Assembly: GCA_017645785.1 (NCBI GenBank) | Contig: JAGCNW010000030.1 | Coordinates: 91,045 to 155,044, forward strand | Direction: 5' to 3' | Origin: Treponema sp. | Lineage (GTDB): Bacteria; Spirochaetota; Spirochaetia; Treponematales; Treponemataceae | DNA length: 64,000 nucleotides | Shown: piece after piece, positions 1-8,126 of the stretch | How the letters are laid out: the number at the start of each line of letters is the position of its first letter | How positions within the stretch are numbered: position 1 is the first letter of the stretch | The notes under the pieces: generated by a model | The model's input: the letters and a program-made list of their open reading frames with translations, nothing else | Databases searched by the model: none | What the model was told of the DNA's origin: nothing | Position numbers and translations under genes: made by a program

Positions 1-339
1 CTTATTTCTCGCCGCGCAAACATTAAGCCTTTCTGAAAAAACACACTCTATGTTGTCGGATAAAATCTCCAAAATCTCTTTTTTCTTTTGACTGTCTATA
101 TCCATCAAAAGGATTAAAATTTTATAGGCTTTCAACGTCTGCTTTGCGGCGGATTGAACTGTTTTCTCGATTGTGTCCGCCTTGCCGTAACAAGGAATTA
201 AAATTGATATGTCCTTTGATTTTGGCGGGTTATAAGTCCCGCAGGGCCATTTTCTAAAGCAACAACTTTTTATGCTTGACAAGAATGTGAACGCCAATTT
301 GTCCTCGTTGGGAATTGACGAATCTGTTAAATCTACCAA
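1..339 (-). CDS. Glycosyltransferase family 2, N-terminal part (runs off the left edge)
   Basis: An open frame of 113 codons runs from a TTG at 339 to the window edge without a stop. The TTG is preceded by AAGGAGG with a 7-base gap, a strong ribosome site, so a TTG start is preferred. About 40 polar residues (with a Cys-Cys pair) precede ISILIPCYGKADTIEKTV, the first beta strand and helix of a GT-A fold family 2 transferase; a second strand (YKILILLMDIDS) follows. The catalytic DxD lies outside the window. It would transfer an unknown sugar to a surface glycan. It is AT-richer than the genes to its right and sits next to a tRNA remnant, which suggests it belongs to an integrated island. Family is likely; substrate unknown. 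Confidence 0.7.
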   Translation of the reverse strand, partial: MVDLTDSSIPNEDKLAFTFLSSIKSCCFRKWPCGTYNPPKSKDISILIPCYGKADTIEKTVQSAAKQTLKAYKILILLMDIDSQKKKEILEILSDNIECVFSERLNVCAARNK

Positions 340-531
340 CTAAAAACCTCCTTTTTTTTAGGATACCCCTTAATAAAGAATCCATTAACTTTTGTTCCAC
401 AGGTGTTCCAAAAAAAAACGGAACGGAAGCCCCTGAATTCGTGCGGTTTTAAGGCTGTTTTCATGTAGCCATTTGTGTAGCCATTTCGCGCTTCGGTGAA
501 ATAAGGCTTTGCGGAAATTTAACGAAACCTA

Positions 532-560
532 TTGACATTTTTTCTATTATATTTTACCTT
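532..560 (+). promoter_or_regulatory. Possible sigma-70 promoter upstream of tRNA remnant and rplY
   Basis: A consensus -35 box TTGACA (532-537) is followed after 17 bases by TACCTT (555-560), a poor -10. Its position, about 40 bases before the surviving tRNA 3' end and about 95 before rplY, suits a promoter once used by a tRNA gene and now by rplY. The rest of 340-654 holds no gene. Confidence 0.35.
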
Positions 561-597
561 TACTTACCACACATTACCAAAGGGCATTTACGGAACG

Positions 598-622
598 AAA
601 GGTTCGAATCCTGTCGTCCCAG
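598..622 (+). other. 3' remnant of a tRNA gene (possible integrase attachment site)
   Basis: The bases GGTTCGAATCC (601-611) form a T loop and half of its stem, followed by an acceptor-like 3' arm ending CGTCCCAG, as in a tRNA that begins TGG (glutamine type). No matching 5' half (TGGGACG) or anticodon arm lies within 80 bases upstream, and the 5' T stem has a mismatch. A lone tRNA 3' end is what site-specific integrases leave at one side of an island. The AT-rich surface-glycan gene on the left fits that reading. Confidence 0.55.
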
Positions 623-654
623 ATTTTTTTATTAAGGTTTATAGGGGTTAGAAA

Positions 655-1203
655 ATGGACTTGACTATCAATGCAAAAACTCGCTCTACAACGGGCCGCG
701 CCAACGCAAGAAGAATGCGCGCCAAGGGAAGAATTCCCGCCGTGTTGTACAATCACGAAGGAAAGTCGACAATGTTGGACATTGACGAAGTTGAATTCAA
801 CAAGATTTGGAGAAACGTCACTCCTTCAACTTTGATCAACGTTACTGTTGACGGAACTTCTCATGATGTTTTCATCAAAGACGCCGAATACAATATTCGC
901 AACGACAAAGTTCTTCACGCCGATTTCTTTGAGCCCGCCGCTGATCAGGCTATCACAATGAAGATGCCCGTTCACTTGGTTGGAACTCCGGCCGGCGTTC
1001 TTAAAGGCGGATTCTTGCTCAAGCAGGCTCCGGAAGTTCAGATTAAGGCCGTGGCAAAGAAAATGCCCGCCCGCGTTGACGCCGACATTTCTGGCGTTAA
1101 CATTGGCGAAAAATTCCTCGTCAAGAATCTCAACTTGGGGGACGGTGTAACGGTAATCACTGACGCGGAAGTTGCGTTGGCTAGCGTTAAACCGGCGAGA
1201 TAA
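655..1203 (+). CDS. rplY: 50S ribosomal protein L25/Ctc
   Basis: The product (182 residues) is the long, two-domain form of L25: an N-terminal 5S-rRNA-binding barrel (about 1-90, with GRANARRMRAKGRIPAVLYN) and a C-terminal TL5/Ctc domain (about 95-182). It binds 5S rRNA in the large subunit. ATG follows AGGGGTT by 6 bases. A strong terminator follows directly. Length matches the Ctc family; identification is by the conserved N-terminal RIPAVLY segment. Confidence 0.93.
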   Translation: MDLTINAKTRSTTGRANARRMRAKGRIPAVLYNHEGKSTMLDIDEVEFNKIWRNVTPSTLINVTVDGTSHDVFIKDAEYNIRNDKVLHADFFEPAADQAITMKMPVHLVGTPAGVLKGGFLLKQAPEVQIKAVAKKMPARVDADISGVNIGEKFLVKNLNLGDGVTVITDAEVALASVKPAR

Positions 1204-1243
1204 TAAAAGGAAAGTCAGCGACTTTCGTTTACCGTCAGGCAGG

Positions 1244-1270
1244 GCCTCCGTTTTTTCGGAGGCTTTTTTT
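1244..1270 (+). terminator. Intrinsic terminator after rplY, 3' arm doubles as tilS ribosome site
   Basis: A 7-bp GC-rich stem (GCCTCCG / CGGAGGC) closes a six-T loop and is followed by seven Ts. The GGAGG of the descending arm (1258-1262) lies 10 bases before the tilS ATG at 1273, so the hairpin also hides the only good Shine-Dalgarno sequence of tilS. Confidence 0.85.
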
Positions 1271-1272
1271 AT

Positions 1273-2424
1273 ATGCAAGACCTTTTTGAATTTGAGCGAA
1301 AACTGATTGACTCTCTAAAAAAGCTTTTGGACGGAGCCTTGCCCAAAAGCTTGGGCGCGGCCGTTTCTGGCGGAGCGGATTCCGTAAGCCTTCTTTGCGC
1401 GTTGGCCAGGGCCAGAGACGTTTGGAAGGCCGACGGCAAAAAAGATTTTCCAAACATTCTTTGCGTCACTGTTGACCATTCAATCAGGCCGGAGGAGGAA
1501 AGTTCCGGCGACGCGGCCTTTGTCCAAGATTTGTGCAAAAAATTGGACGTTCCCTGTTGCGCAAGAAAAATAGAGCGGGGAGCGGTGGAAAACTTGGCGG
1601 CCCAAAGAGGCAAGGGCGTGGAAGAGGCGGCCCGCCTATTGCGCTACCAAGAGTTTGAGGCCTTTGCCAAAGAAAGCGGCGCCGAATATATTTGCCTTGC
1701 CCACAACCAAAACGACGCTTTGGAAACCCTTTTGATGCGCTTTTTGCAAGGTTCCTCCGCTGCATACGGCATTTGCGCCAAAAGGGGAATTTATTTAAGG
1801 CCCCTCTTGGATTTTAGCCGCGCTCAAATCGAAGAATACTTGCGGCAAATAAATGTTGGCTGGAGAACTGATTCCACCAACAGCGACAACAATTACTTTA
1901 GAAACAAGGTCCGAAACCTTTTGACGCCATTTTTGGACAAAAATTTTGACGGCTGGAAAAAGGCGCTTTTGTCGGGCGGCGAAAAGGCCATGCTCGAAAA
2001 CGAAGCCCTTGACGCTTTTTTAGACCAAGCGCTGGCCGGCGTTGAAGGTAGCGGCCAAAAACTTTTGCAAGACAAAGAACTTTTGCAAGGCCAAAATGCC
2101 GCCGGCATTGAGATTTCCCGTTCCTTTTTTGAGGGCCTTCCCGTCGCCTTGCGCCAGCGCTTTCTTTACCGTTCCTTTGAAAAAATGGGCCTTGAGGAGC
2201 GGGTCCCATACTCCTTTGTCCGCGCCTTGTCCTTTTGGCCCGAAAAAGACTTTAAAAAAGCGGCCGCGGCGGGCCTTGAGGCCGTTTCAAAAAAAGATAA
2301 AGTTTTTTTAAAAAAAGCGCAAAAAGAGGCGACTGAATCCGGTTTTTTTGATATAATAGTAGGAAAGGAAGGCGCGGCCGAAACTTTTGTGGAACGAACC
2401 CGCGCGGTTGGCGATAAACTATGA
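1273..2424 (+). CDS. tilS: tRNA(Ile)-lysidine synthetase
   Basis: TilS attaches lysine to the wobble cytidine of the CAU anticodon of tRNA-Ile2 using ATP, so that it reads AUA. The PP-loop motif SGGADS is at about residues 33-38, and LAHNQNDALETLLMRFLQGS, a typical second TilS motif, is near residue 142. The C-terminal part (after about 220) is weakly conserved, and the length (383) is a little below E. coli TilS. The ATG starts two bases after the rplY terminator and uses the GGAGG in the terminator stem. Its last codons overlap the next gene (ATGA at 2421), so the two are translationally coupled. Confidence 0.93.
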   Translation: MQDLFEFERKLIDSLKKLLDGALPKSLGAAVSGGADSVSLLCALARARDVWKADGKKDFPNILCVTVDHSIRPEEESSGDAAFVQDLCKKLDVPCCARKIERGAVENLAAQRGKGVEEAARLLRYQEFEAFAKESGAEYICLAHNQNDALETLLMRFLQGSSAAYGICAKRGIYLRPLLDFSRAQIEEYLRQINVGWRTDSTNSDNNYFRNKVRNLLTPFLDKNFDGWKKALLSGGEKAMLENEALDAFLDQALAGVEGSGQKLLQDKELLQGQNAAGIEISRSFFEGLPVALRQRFLYRSFEKMGLEERVPYSFVRALSFWPEKDFKKAAAAGLEAVSKKDKVFLKKAQKEATESGFFDIIVGKEGAAETFVERTRAVGDKL

Positions 2425-4583
2425 AAAAGATTTTTAAGACTTTAATTTTTGCGGCCTTGATTTCTATGACAGGCATTCTCGGAGCCTCGGACTTTAGCGC
2501 TAAAAAGGCTAACAGGCAAACAGCCTTGCGCTATTTGAGGCTGGCCAAAAATTACGCCATTCAAGGCGATTGGAAAAAGGCCTTGGCCGCGGCCACAGCC
2601 GGCAACAATTACGACGCGACGGTAGCCGACCTTTGGTATTTGATCGCCCTAAGCCAATACAACGAGGGCGCAACAAGAAAGGCTGTTTTGCCGGTGCTAA
2701 AGAATTCTCTTAGCGGAGCGGAATGGGTCGACTACAACAAGAGCAGCGCGCGCATTTTTTACGCCGACCTTCTTTGCGCGACGGGAAAGGCAAAAGAGGC
2801 GCTTGAAATTCTTGACCAGCGTCCTTTCATTTATTCCGCCGACGCGGACTACGTAAGGATAAAGTCTTGGTACACTTTGGGAGACGCAGCCAGCGTTGAA
2901 AGCGCGCGCGAAAAAGTTGACGTGAGCCGACGCATTTATCCAGCCGACGAGCGCTTTCCTAATTTGTTCTTTGCCTACGAATACAAAATAATGTACCAAA
3001 AGAATTACGAGACAGGAACATTCGATTACTTGCCCCTTTCTTCGACCGGCCGCAAAACCGCGGACTATTTTATCACCCGCGTTCCCGAATACAACAAGCA
3101 AAATCCTGAGCTGGAAGTCTACGCCGCGATTTTTGCCGAAGGCGAGCAGAGAACCCGCTTGTTAAAGGCTTTTGACGCGCGCGGATTTAAAAGCCCGATA
3201 TTCGCGGCCGCGGCTTTGGAAGACGGCGTCTTTACCGAAAGCCAAGCCTTTGACTACTTCTTGGACTTTATGGACAAGGGCGTTGACTTGTTCGACTTGG
3301 AGCGATTTGCTTCTGTCCTTAAGACTGACGAAGGCAGAAAAAGAATGTTTGACTATCTCAACGCCTATTCCGGAACCTTGTACATCGACACAAACAGAAC
3401 CTTGGAGCGCAACGTAACTATTTCTTACAAGCGCGGCCGCCCGTCAAAAATTGTCTACGACGCGGACAACGACGGCGGCGACGATTGGAGCGCGGAATTG
3501 GATTTTGGCGTTCCCAAGAGCGCCCACTTTGAGGACAAAAAAATCGACGTCTATTACGGAACGTATCCAAGCCCTGTTCGAATCGTCTTTGAGGAAGTTC
3601 CTGGCGAAGAGGGAATCACGATTTTTAATTTGGCTGACGAAACTGTGGACGCGCAAATATTTACCGTAAAGCCCGACGAGTTTTTGGCGGCGGCCGGCTT
3701 TAGAAAAGACTTTTACATTGTCGATGAGACTAGCCTTTGGAGCGGACCGACGCTTTTTGACATTGACCGCTTGATACTTTCAATCAGCAGCATGGAAAAG
3801 CCTTCCAAGGAACGCGACGGAGCGCTTGTCCGTTTTTCTATGTTGGACGGCGCCCCTTACGCCGCCGACTATTTGGTCGACGGAAAGCTTTACGCCCGCG
3901 CCCAATTTGCAAAGCCTTTGACAAGAAGCGTGGACAGGGATGGCGACGGCATTTTTGAAACGACAGAAATCTACGCGGACAACGACGGTTCGGTCGTCAT
4001 AAGCAAGGACGACGCGGACGCCGCAAGCCAAAACATTTGGGGAAGCCCCGTTCCAAATCCGCTGATTTATTTGCAGATGATTCACATCGACAGGAACGGC
4101 GACACTCTTCCTGACTTTTCCGAAGAATATATGACAAACGGCGGCCGCCGCACTACATGGGATTCCGATTACGACGGCAATTGGAACGTTCGCTACACCC
4201 TTTATCCGCAGGTTGAGGGCGAAAAAACTATTGAGCTTACTGAATTTTACATCCAGGGAACGGACAAAAAGGTTCCTGTTTCGATAAAGCTCGCGGACGG
4301 ATCCCCGATAGAAATTAAGGTAGACAACGCCAACGTTCCTGTTACAAAAGGAAAGCAAGATTGTTTTTATTGGGTGGACGCGCCTGGAACAGAAAACCAA
4401 GAGTTGAATGTAATTGGTTTTATGAAGGGCGTTGAGCAAGGAGTGGTCTCCCAGTTTGACAGCGGAGATTATTTCTTGCAGGCGGTTTTGATTGGACAAA
4501 ATATTTTTGCTCGCGCGATTCCAAAAAGCGACGAAGTGAAAAGAATCCAAAAAGAAAATTCCGCTCCAAAGAAAAATGACTAG
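2421..4583 (+). CDS. Secreted TPR-like protein with D-x-D-x-DG repeats, unknown function
   Basis: The 720-residue product starts with a signal peptide (MKKIFKTLIFAALISMTG...) with no lipobox cysteine, so it is probably periplasmic. Residues about 35-200 are helical, with TPR-like spacing (AKNYAIQGDWKKALAAATAG). The C-terminal two thirds is beta-rich with acidic, possibly calcium-binding loops at about residues 347 (DADNDGGDD), 506 (DRDGDG) and 581 (DSDYDG). The start overlaps tilS, and the next gene follows after 8 bases, so tilS, this gene and the HtrA-like gene form one transcript. I do not recognise a named family. A role in envelope maintenance alongside the protease is only an inference. 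Confidence 0.75.
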   Translation: MKKIFKTLIFAALISMTGILGASDFSAKKANRQTALRYLRLAKNYAIQGDWKKALAAATAGNNYDATVADLWYLIALSQYNEGATRKAVLPVLKNSLSGAEWVDYNKSSARIFYADLLCATGKAKEALEILDQRPFIYSADADYVRIKSWYTLGDAASVESAREKVDVSRRIYPADERFPNLFFAYEYKIMYQKNYETGTFDYLPLSSTGRKTADYFITRVPEYNKQNPELEVYAAIFAEGEQRTRLLKAFDARGFKSPIFAAAALEDGVFTESQAFDYFLDFMDKGVDLFDLERFASVLKTDEGRKRMFDYLNAYSGTLYIDTNRTLERNVTISYKRGRPSKIVYDADNDGGDDWSAELDFGVPKSAHFEDKKIDVYYGTYPSPVRIVFEEVPGEEGITIFNLADETVDAQIFTVKPDEFLAAAGFRKDFYIVDETSLWSGPTLFDIDRLILSISSMEKPSKERDGALVRFSMLDGAPYAADYLVDGKLYARAQFAKPLTRSVDRDGDGIFETTEIYADNDGSVVISKDDADAASQNIWGSPVPNPLIYLQMIHIDRNGDTLPDFSEEYMTNGGRRTTWDSDYDGNWNVRYTLYPQVEGEKTIELTEFYIQGTDKKVPVSIKLADGSPIEIKVDNANVPVTKGKQDCFYWVDAPGTENQELNVIGFMKGVEQGVVSQFDSGDYFLQAVLIGQNIFARAIPKSDEVKRIQKENSAPKKND

Positions 4584-4591
4584 AGTTTAAG

Positions 4592-6232
4592 ATGAAGAAG
4601 AATACCGCCGGCCTTTGCGCCTTGTTGACAGCTTTTGTTTTTTCCTTGTTCGTTTGCGCTTGCAACGCCACAAAACTTCCGCAGGGTCCTGAAGAAAATT
4701 TTGACTACACTCAAAAAGACGTCCATGACGCGGAAGTCAAGCGCATTTATGAATTGCTCCAAAAAAGTCCTGTCGAAGCCTTGTGGCGCGCGACGATTTT
4801 GGGCGACAAGGAGATTAGCGACGAATGCGCGGGCTATGTAAAAGACGCGCTCGCTTCGCATGTGGAGCAAAAGGATTATGTCGAAGCGTGGACTTGCTAC
4901 AATTCCCTTGCGGCCGCGGGTTACGAATCCTTGTCCTTAAAGGTGATGGACAAGGCCGCCATGCGCGCCTTTTACTATAACGGAGTTCCCGGCCTTTCTG
5001 GCGCCGTTCAGCCCCGCTTGGAAAAAATTTCGGACTACATTCAAGGCACTGTGACTGTTTGGGTGGACCTTGGAATCAAGGTTCAAAACGGCATGGGATA
5101 CGCCGCGCGGGTCATCGGCTCCGGTTTTTTTATCGATTCCCGCGGCTACATTGTCACTAACCATCACGTCATCGAAGAGATAGTGAATCCAAAGAATTCC
5201 AATTATGGAAAAGTCTTTATAAAGATGGCCGAAAATTCCGACCAAAGGATTCCCGCGCGGGTTGTGGGCTATGACAGCGTTCACGACCTGGCCTTGCTCA
5301 AGACAGAAGCCAAGGTGCCGTATGTCTTTAATTTGGGCGCCCAGTCCCAGTTGAACGTAGGCAGCGTTATTTATGCGATTGGATCTCCTTTGGGCTTGGA
5401 ACGAACTCTTACAAGCGGCGTAGTTTCCGCTTCTGACCGAAAGCTTTTTACGACCGGCAGCGCGGTTCAAATCGACGCCGCGGTAAATTCCGGAAACTCC
5501 GGCGGCCCTTGCATTGACAAAAACGGAATTGTACAGGGCATAGTCTTTGCGGGAATCGCTTCCTACCAAGGCTTGAACTTTGCGATTCCTATTGAATATC
5601 TAAAGCAAGACCTTCCGATTTTGTACCGGGGCGGCGAGAGGCATTTTCCTTGGATCGGCGCTTACGGCCACACGGCAAAGGCCGGACGGGTCAATTATGG
5701 CTTGGAAGTTCAATACATAAAGCCTGGCAGCGCCATGGCCCGCGCCGGAATGAAGGCGGGGGACGTTGTCGTAGGCCTTGACGGAAAGAAGGTTTCGTCC
5801 CTTGAAGACGCGCAGGACATTTTGCGCGACCACGTTCCTTCATCCATAATTTCTTGCTCTTACCTTGAAGGCGGTTCCTACGAGGCCAAAAAGGAATGCC
5901 TCTTGTATTTGTCGGAACGTCCAAAGAATCCGGGATATGCGATTTATCAAGGCGACATGGTCCAGCATTCCTTTGTCGCGATTTTTGGAATGGAATTGAC
6001 TCCTTCTTCCACCGAAAACAGCAGGACTTATGTTATCAAGCATGTTATTCCTGGAAGCGCCGCCGACGAAAACGGATTCTCTGAAAACGATCCTCTTACA
6101 ATTGGACGCATTCAATTTAACGACGACAAAAGCGCGATTATGGCCGCGTTCTCAACTAAGAAAGGAAGAAACGGATACCTTGACATAAGCATAGCCATGC
6201 AAGCCATGTTGGACAGTCCGTATTATTTTTAA
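4592..6232 (+). CDS. HtrA/DegP-type serine protease lipoprotein with two PDZ-like regions
   Basis: The signal sequence ends in a lipobox (FVCAC, Cys24), so the protein is probably lipid-anchored. After a helical N-terminal region (30-150) comes a chymotrypsin-like S1C domain: His192 in TNHHV, Asp232 in VHDLALLKT and Ser303 in NSGNSGGP form the catalytic triad. A PDZ domain follows at about 360-430 (VQYIKPGSAMARAGMKAGDV), and a second PDZ-like segment near 480-530 (VIKHVIPGSAADENGFSENDP). Such proteases degrade or refold damaged envelope proteins. The N-terminal helical domain is not found in E. coli DegP, so the substrate may be specialised. It follows the TPR-like gene with an 8-base gap. 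Confidence 0.9.
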   Translation: MKKNTAGLCALLTAFVFSLFVCACNATKLPQGPEENFDYTQKDVHDAEVKRIYELLQKSPVEALWRATILGDKEISDECAGYVKDALASHVEQKDYVEAWTCYNSLAAAGYESLSLKVMDKAAMRAFYYNGVPGLSGAVQPRLEKISDYIQGTVTVWVDLGIKVQNGMGYAARVIGSGFFIDSRGYIVTNHHVIEEIVNPKNSNYGKVFIKMAENSDQRIPARVVGYDSVHDLALLKTEAKVPYVFNLGAQSQLNVGSVIYAIGSPLGLERTLTSGVVSASDRKLFTTGSAVQIDAAVNSGNSGGPCIDKNGIVQGIVFAGIASYQGLNFAIPIEYLKQDLPILYRGGERHFPWIGAYGHTAKAGRVNYGLEVQYIKPGSAMARAGMKAGDVVVGLDGKKVSSLEDAQDILRDHVPSSIISCSYLEGGSYEAKKECLLYLSERPKNPGYAIYQGDMVQHSFVAIFGMELTPSSTENSRTYVIKHVIPGSAADENGFSENDPLTIGRIQFNDDKSAIMAAFSTKKGRNGYLDISIAMQAMLDSPYYF

Positions 6233-6244
6233 CAGGAAGAAAAA

Positions 6245-8053
6245 ATGGTAGAAATGAAATGCAAGCGCAACTTTTGCATTGTGGCGCACATTGACCACGG
6301 AAAATCAACTTTGGCGGACCGCCTGATTCAAAAGGCAAAGATTATCGACGACCGACAAATGATGAACCAAATATTGGACAACATGGACATCGAGCGCGAG
6401 CGCGGCATTACGATTAAGAGCCAGGCGGTTACGATTCCATATAAGGCAAAGGACGGCCTTGACTACGAGCTCAATTTTGTAGACACTCCCGGCCACGTTG
6501 ACTTTAGCTACGAAGTAAGCCGCGCGATCGCTTCTTGCGAGGGCGCCTTGCTTTTGATTGACGCTTCCCAAGGCGTTGAGTCGCAAACTGTAAGCAACAT
6601 GTACATGGCGCTCGAGCAAAACTTGACGATCGTTCCTGTAATAAACAAAATAGACCTCCCCAGCGCGGACATAGAAGGCGTAAAAAAGCAAATCGACCAT
6701 GACTTGGGCCTTTTGCCGGAAGAAGCGCAATTGGTAAGCGCAAAGACGGGGCAGGGCATTGACGAATTGATGGAAGCCATCGTGACCCTTTTTCCGCCGC
6801 CGAGCGGAGACGTCAACGCGCCGGCGCAAGCTTTGATATTTGACTGCCACTACGACGCCTTTAGGGGCGTAATCGTCCACATTCGCGTCATGCAGGGAAA
6901 AATAAAGGCCGGCGACACGATAAGGATGATGAGCAGCGGTTCCGAGTACAAGGTCGAGAACATCGGCGTCTTTAAGATCAAGTACGAGGACACGGGCTTT
7001 TTGGAAGCCGGCGACGTAGGCTACATCATCGCGGGAATCAAAACCGTTCAAGACGTAAAGGTCGGCGACACGATAACCCTTTCTTCAAATCCCGCGGCGG
7101 AGCCTCTTCCAGGCTTTAAGGAAGTAAAGCCCGTCGTTTATTCTTCAATCTATCCACTTGACTCAAACGACTACGAGGAATTGCGGGACAGCATGGAAAA
7201 GCTTCGCCTTAACGACGCCAGCTTGGTTTACGAAAAGGACAATTCAATCGCTCTTGGAAACGGCTTCCGCTGCGGCTTTTTGGGCCTCTTGCACTTGGAG
7301 ATTATTGAGGAGCGTTTGGAGCGCGACTTTAACCAAAGTGTAATTTTTACCGCACCCAGCGTTCGATACAAAATCACTCTTTCTAACGGCGAGGAAACCT
7401 TCATCGACAATCCGACCGAATATCCAGAAGGCCGCGTAAAAAGCGCGGAAGAGCCTTACATCAAGGCTTCGATTATAACGCCCGGAGAATACATCGGACA
7501 AATCATGGCCTTGTGCAATGAAAAGCGCGGCGTCCAAACAAACATGCAATACCTTGATGAAAAGCGCGCCGAGCTTACTTACGAAATGCCCTTGGCCGAA
7601 GTTCTATTTGACTTTTACGACAGGCTTAAAAGCTACAGCCGCGGTTACGCCAGCTTTGACTACGAAATCATCGGTTACAAGCCGACTGTTCTTGTAAAGC
7701 TTGACATTTTGATTAACGGAAAGAGCGTCGACGCCTTAAGCCAACTGTGCTTTAAGGAAAACGCCGCGACGCAAGCCCACAAGGTTTGCCACCGCCTAAA
7801 GGGCGAGATTGCCCGCCAGCAATTTAAGGTTGCCATTCAGGGCGCGATCGGAAGCCAAATCATCGCGCGCGAAACGGTGAATCCTGTCCGAAAGGACGTT
7901 CTTGCAAAATGCTACGGCGGCGACATTACCCGAAAAAGAAAGCTGCTTGAAAAGCAAAAGGAAGGAAAAAAGCGCATGAAGATGATCGGCGACGTCGAGC
8001 TTCCCCAGTCGGCCTTCCTTGCAGTCCTTAAGTCTGACGAAGACGAAGAGTAG
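6245..8053 (+). CDS. lepA: Elongation factor 4 (back-translocating GTPase LepA)
   Basis: The 602-residue length is typical. G1 is AHIDHGKST near residue 14, G3 is DTPGH and G4 is NKID, followed by EF-Tu domain 2, EF-G-like domains and the LepA-specific C-terminal domain (QGAIGSQIIARETVNPVRKDV, then KCYGGDITRKRKLLEKQKEG). LepA acts on the ribosome in initiation and back-translocation. The ATG at 6245 follows AGGAAG; an internal ATG four codons on is an alternative. It is the last gene of this plus-strand block and meets the next gene tail to tail. Confidence 0.96.
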   Translation: MVEMKCKRNFCIVAHIDHGKSTLADRLIQKAKIIDDRQMMNQILDNMDIERERGITIKSQAVTIPYKAKDGLDYELNFVDTPGHVDFSYEVSRAIASCEGALLLIDASQGVESQTVSNMYMALEQNLTIVPVINKIDLPSADIEGVKKQIDHDLGLLPEEAQLVSAKTGQGIDELMEAIVTLFPPPSGDVNAPAQALIFDCHYDAFRGVIVHIRVMQGKIKAGDTIRMMSSGSEYKVENIGVFKIKYEDTGFLEAGDVGYIIAGIKTVQDVKVGDTITLSSNPAAEPLPGFKEVKPVVYSSIYPLDSNDYEELRDSMEKLRLNDASLVYEKDNSIALGNGFRCGFLGLLHLEIIEERLERDFNQSVIFTAPSVRYKITLSNGEETFIDNPTEYPEGRVKSAEEPYIKASIITPGEYIGQIMALCNEKRGVQTNMQYLDEKRAELTYEMPLAEVLFDFYDRLKSYSRGYASFDYEIIGYKPTVLVKLDILINGKSVDALSQLCFKENAATQAHKVCHRLKGEIARQQFKVAIQGAIGSQIIARETVNPVRKDVLAKCYGGDITRKRKLLEKQKEGKKRMKMIGDVELPQSAFLAVLKSDEDEE

Positions 8054-8070
8054 GAACGGTGGCAAGACTA

Positions 8071-8117
8071 GGAACGGTCAAGGCGCGCTTCGCTTAAAGC
8101 CTTGACTCGTTCCTTTT
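8071..8117. terminator. Bidirectional terminator between convergent lepA and DUF115 gene
   Basis: A 14-base arm (8071-8084, GGAACGGTCAAGGC) pairs with 8099-8113 with one bulge, around a 14-base loop, and is followed by TTTT. It lies in the 73-base gap between two converging genes and can serve both. Confidence 0.7.
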
Positions 8118-8126
8118 GCGGCGCGA

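Noticed and set aside
548-622. Intact tRNA before rplY
   Set aside because: Only the T arm and 3' acceptor strand are present; there is no matching 5' acceptor, D arm or anticodon arm.
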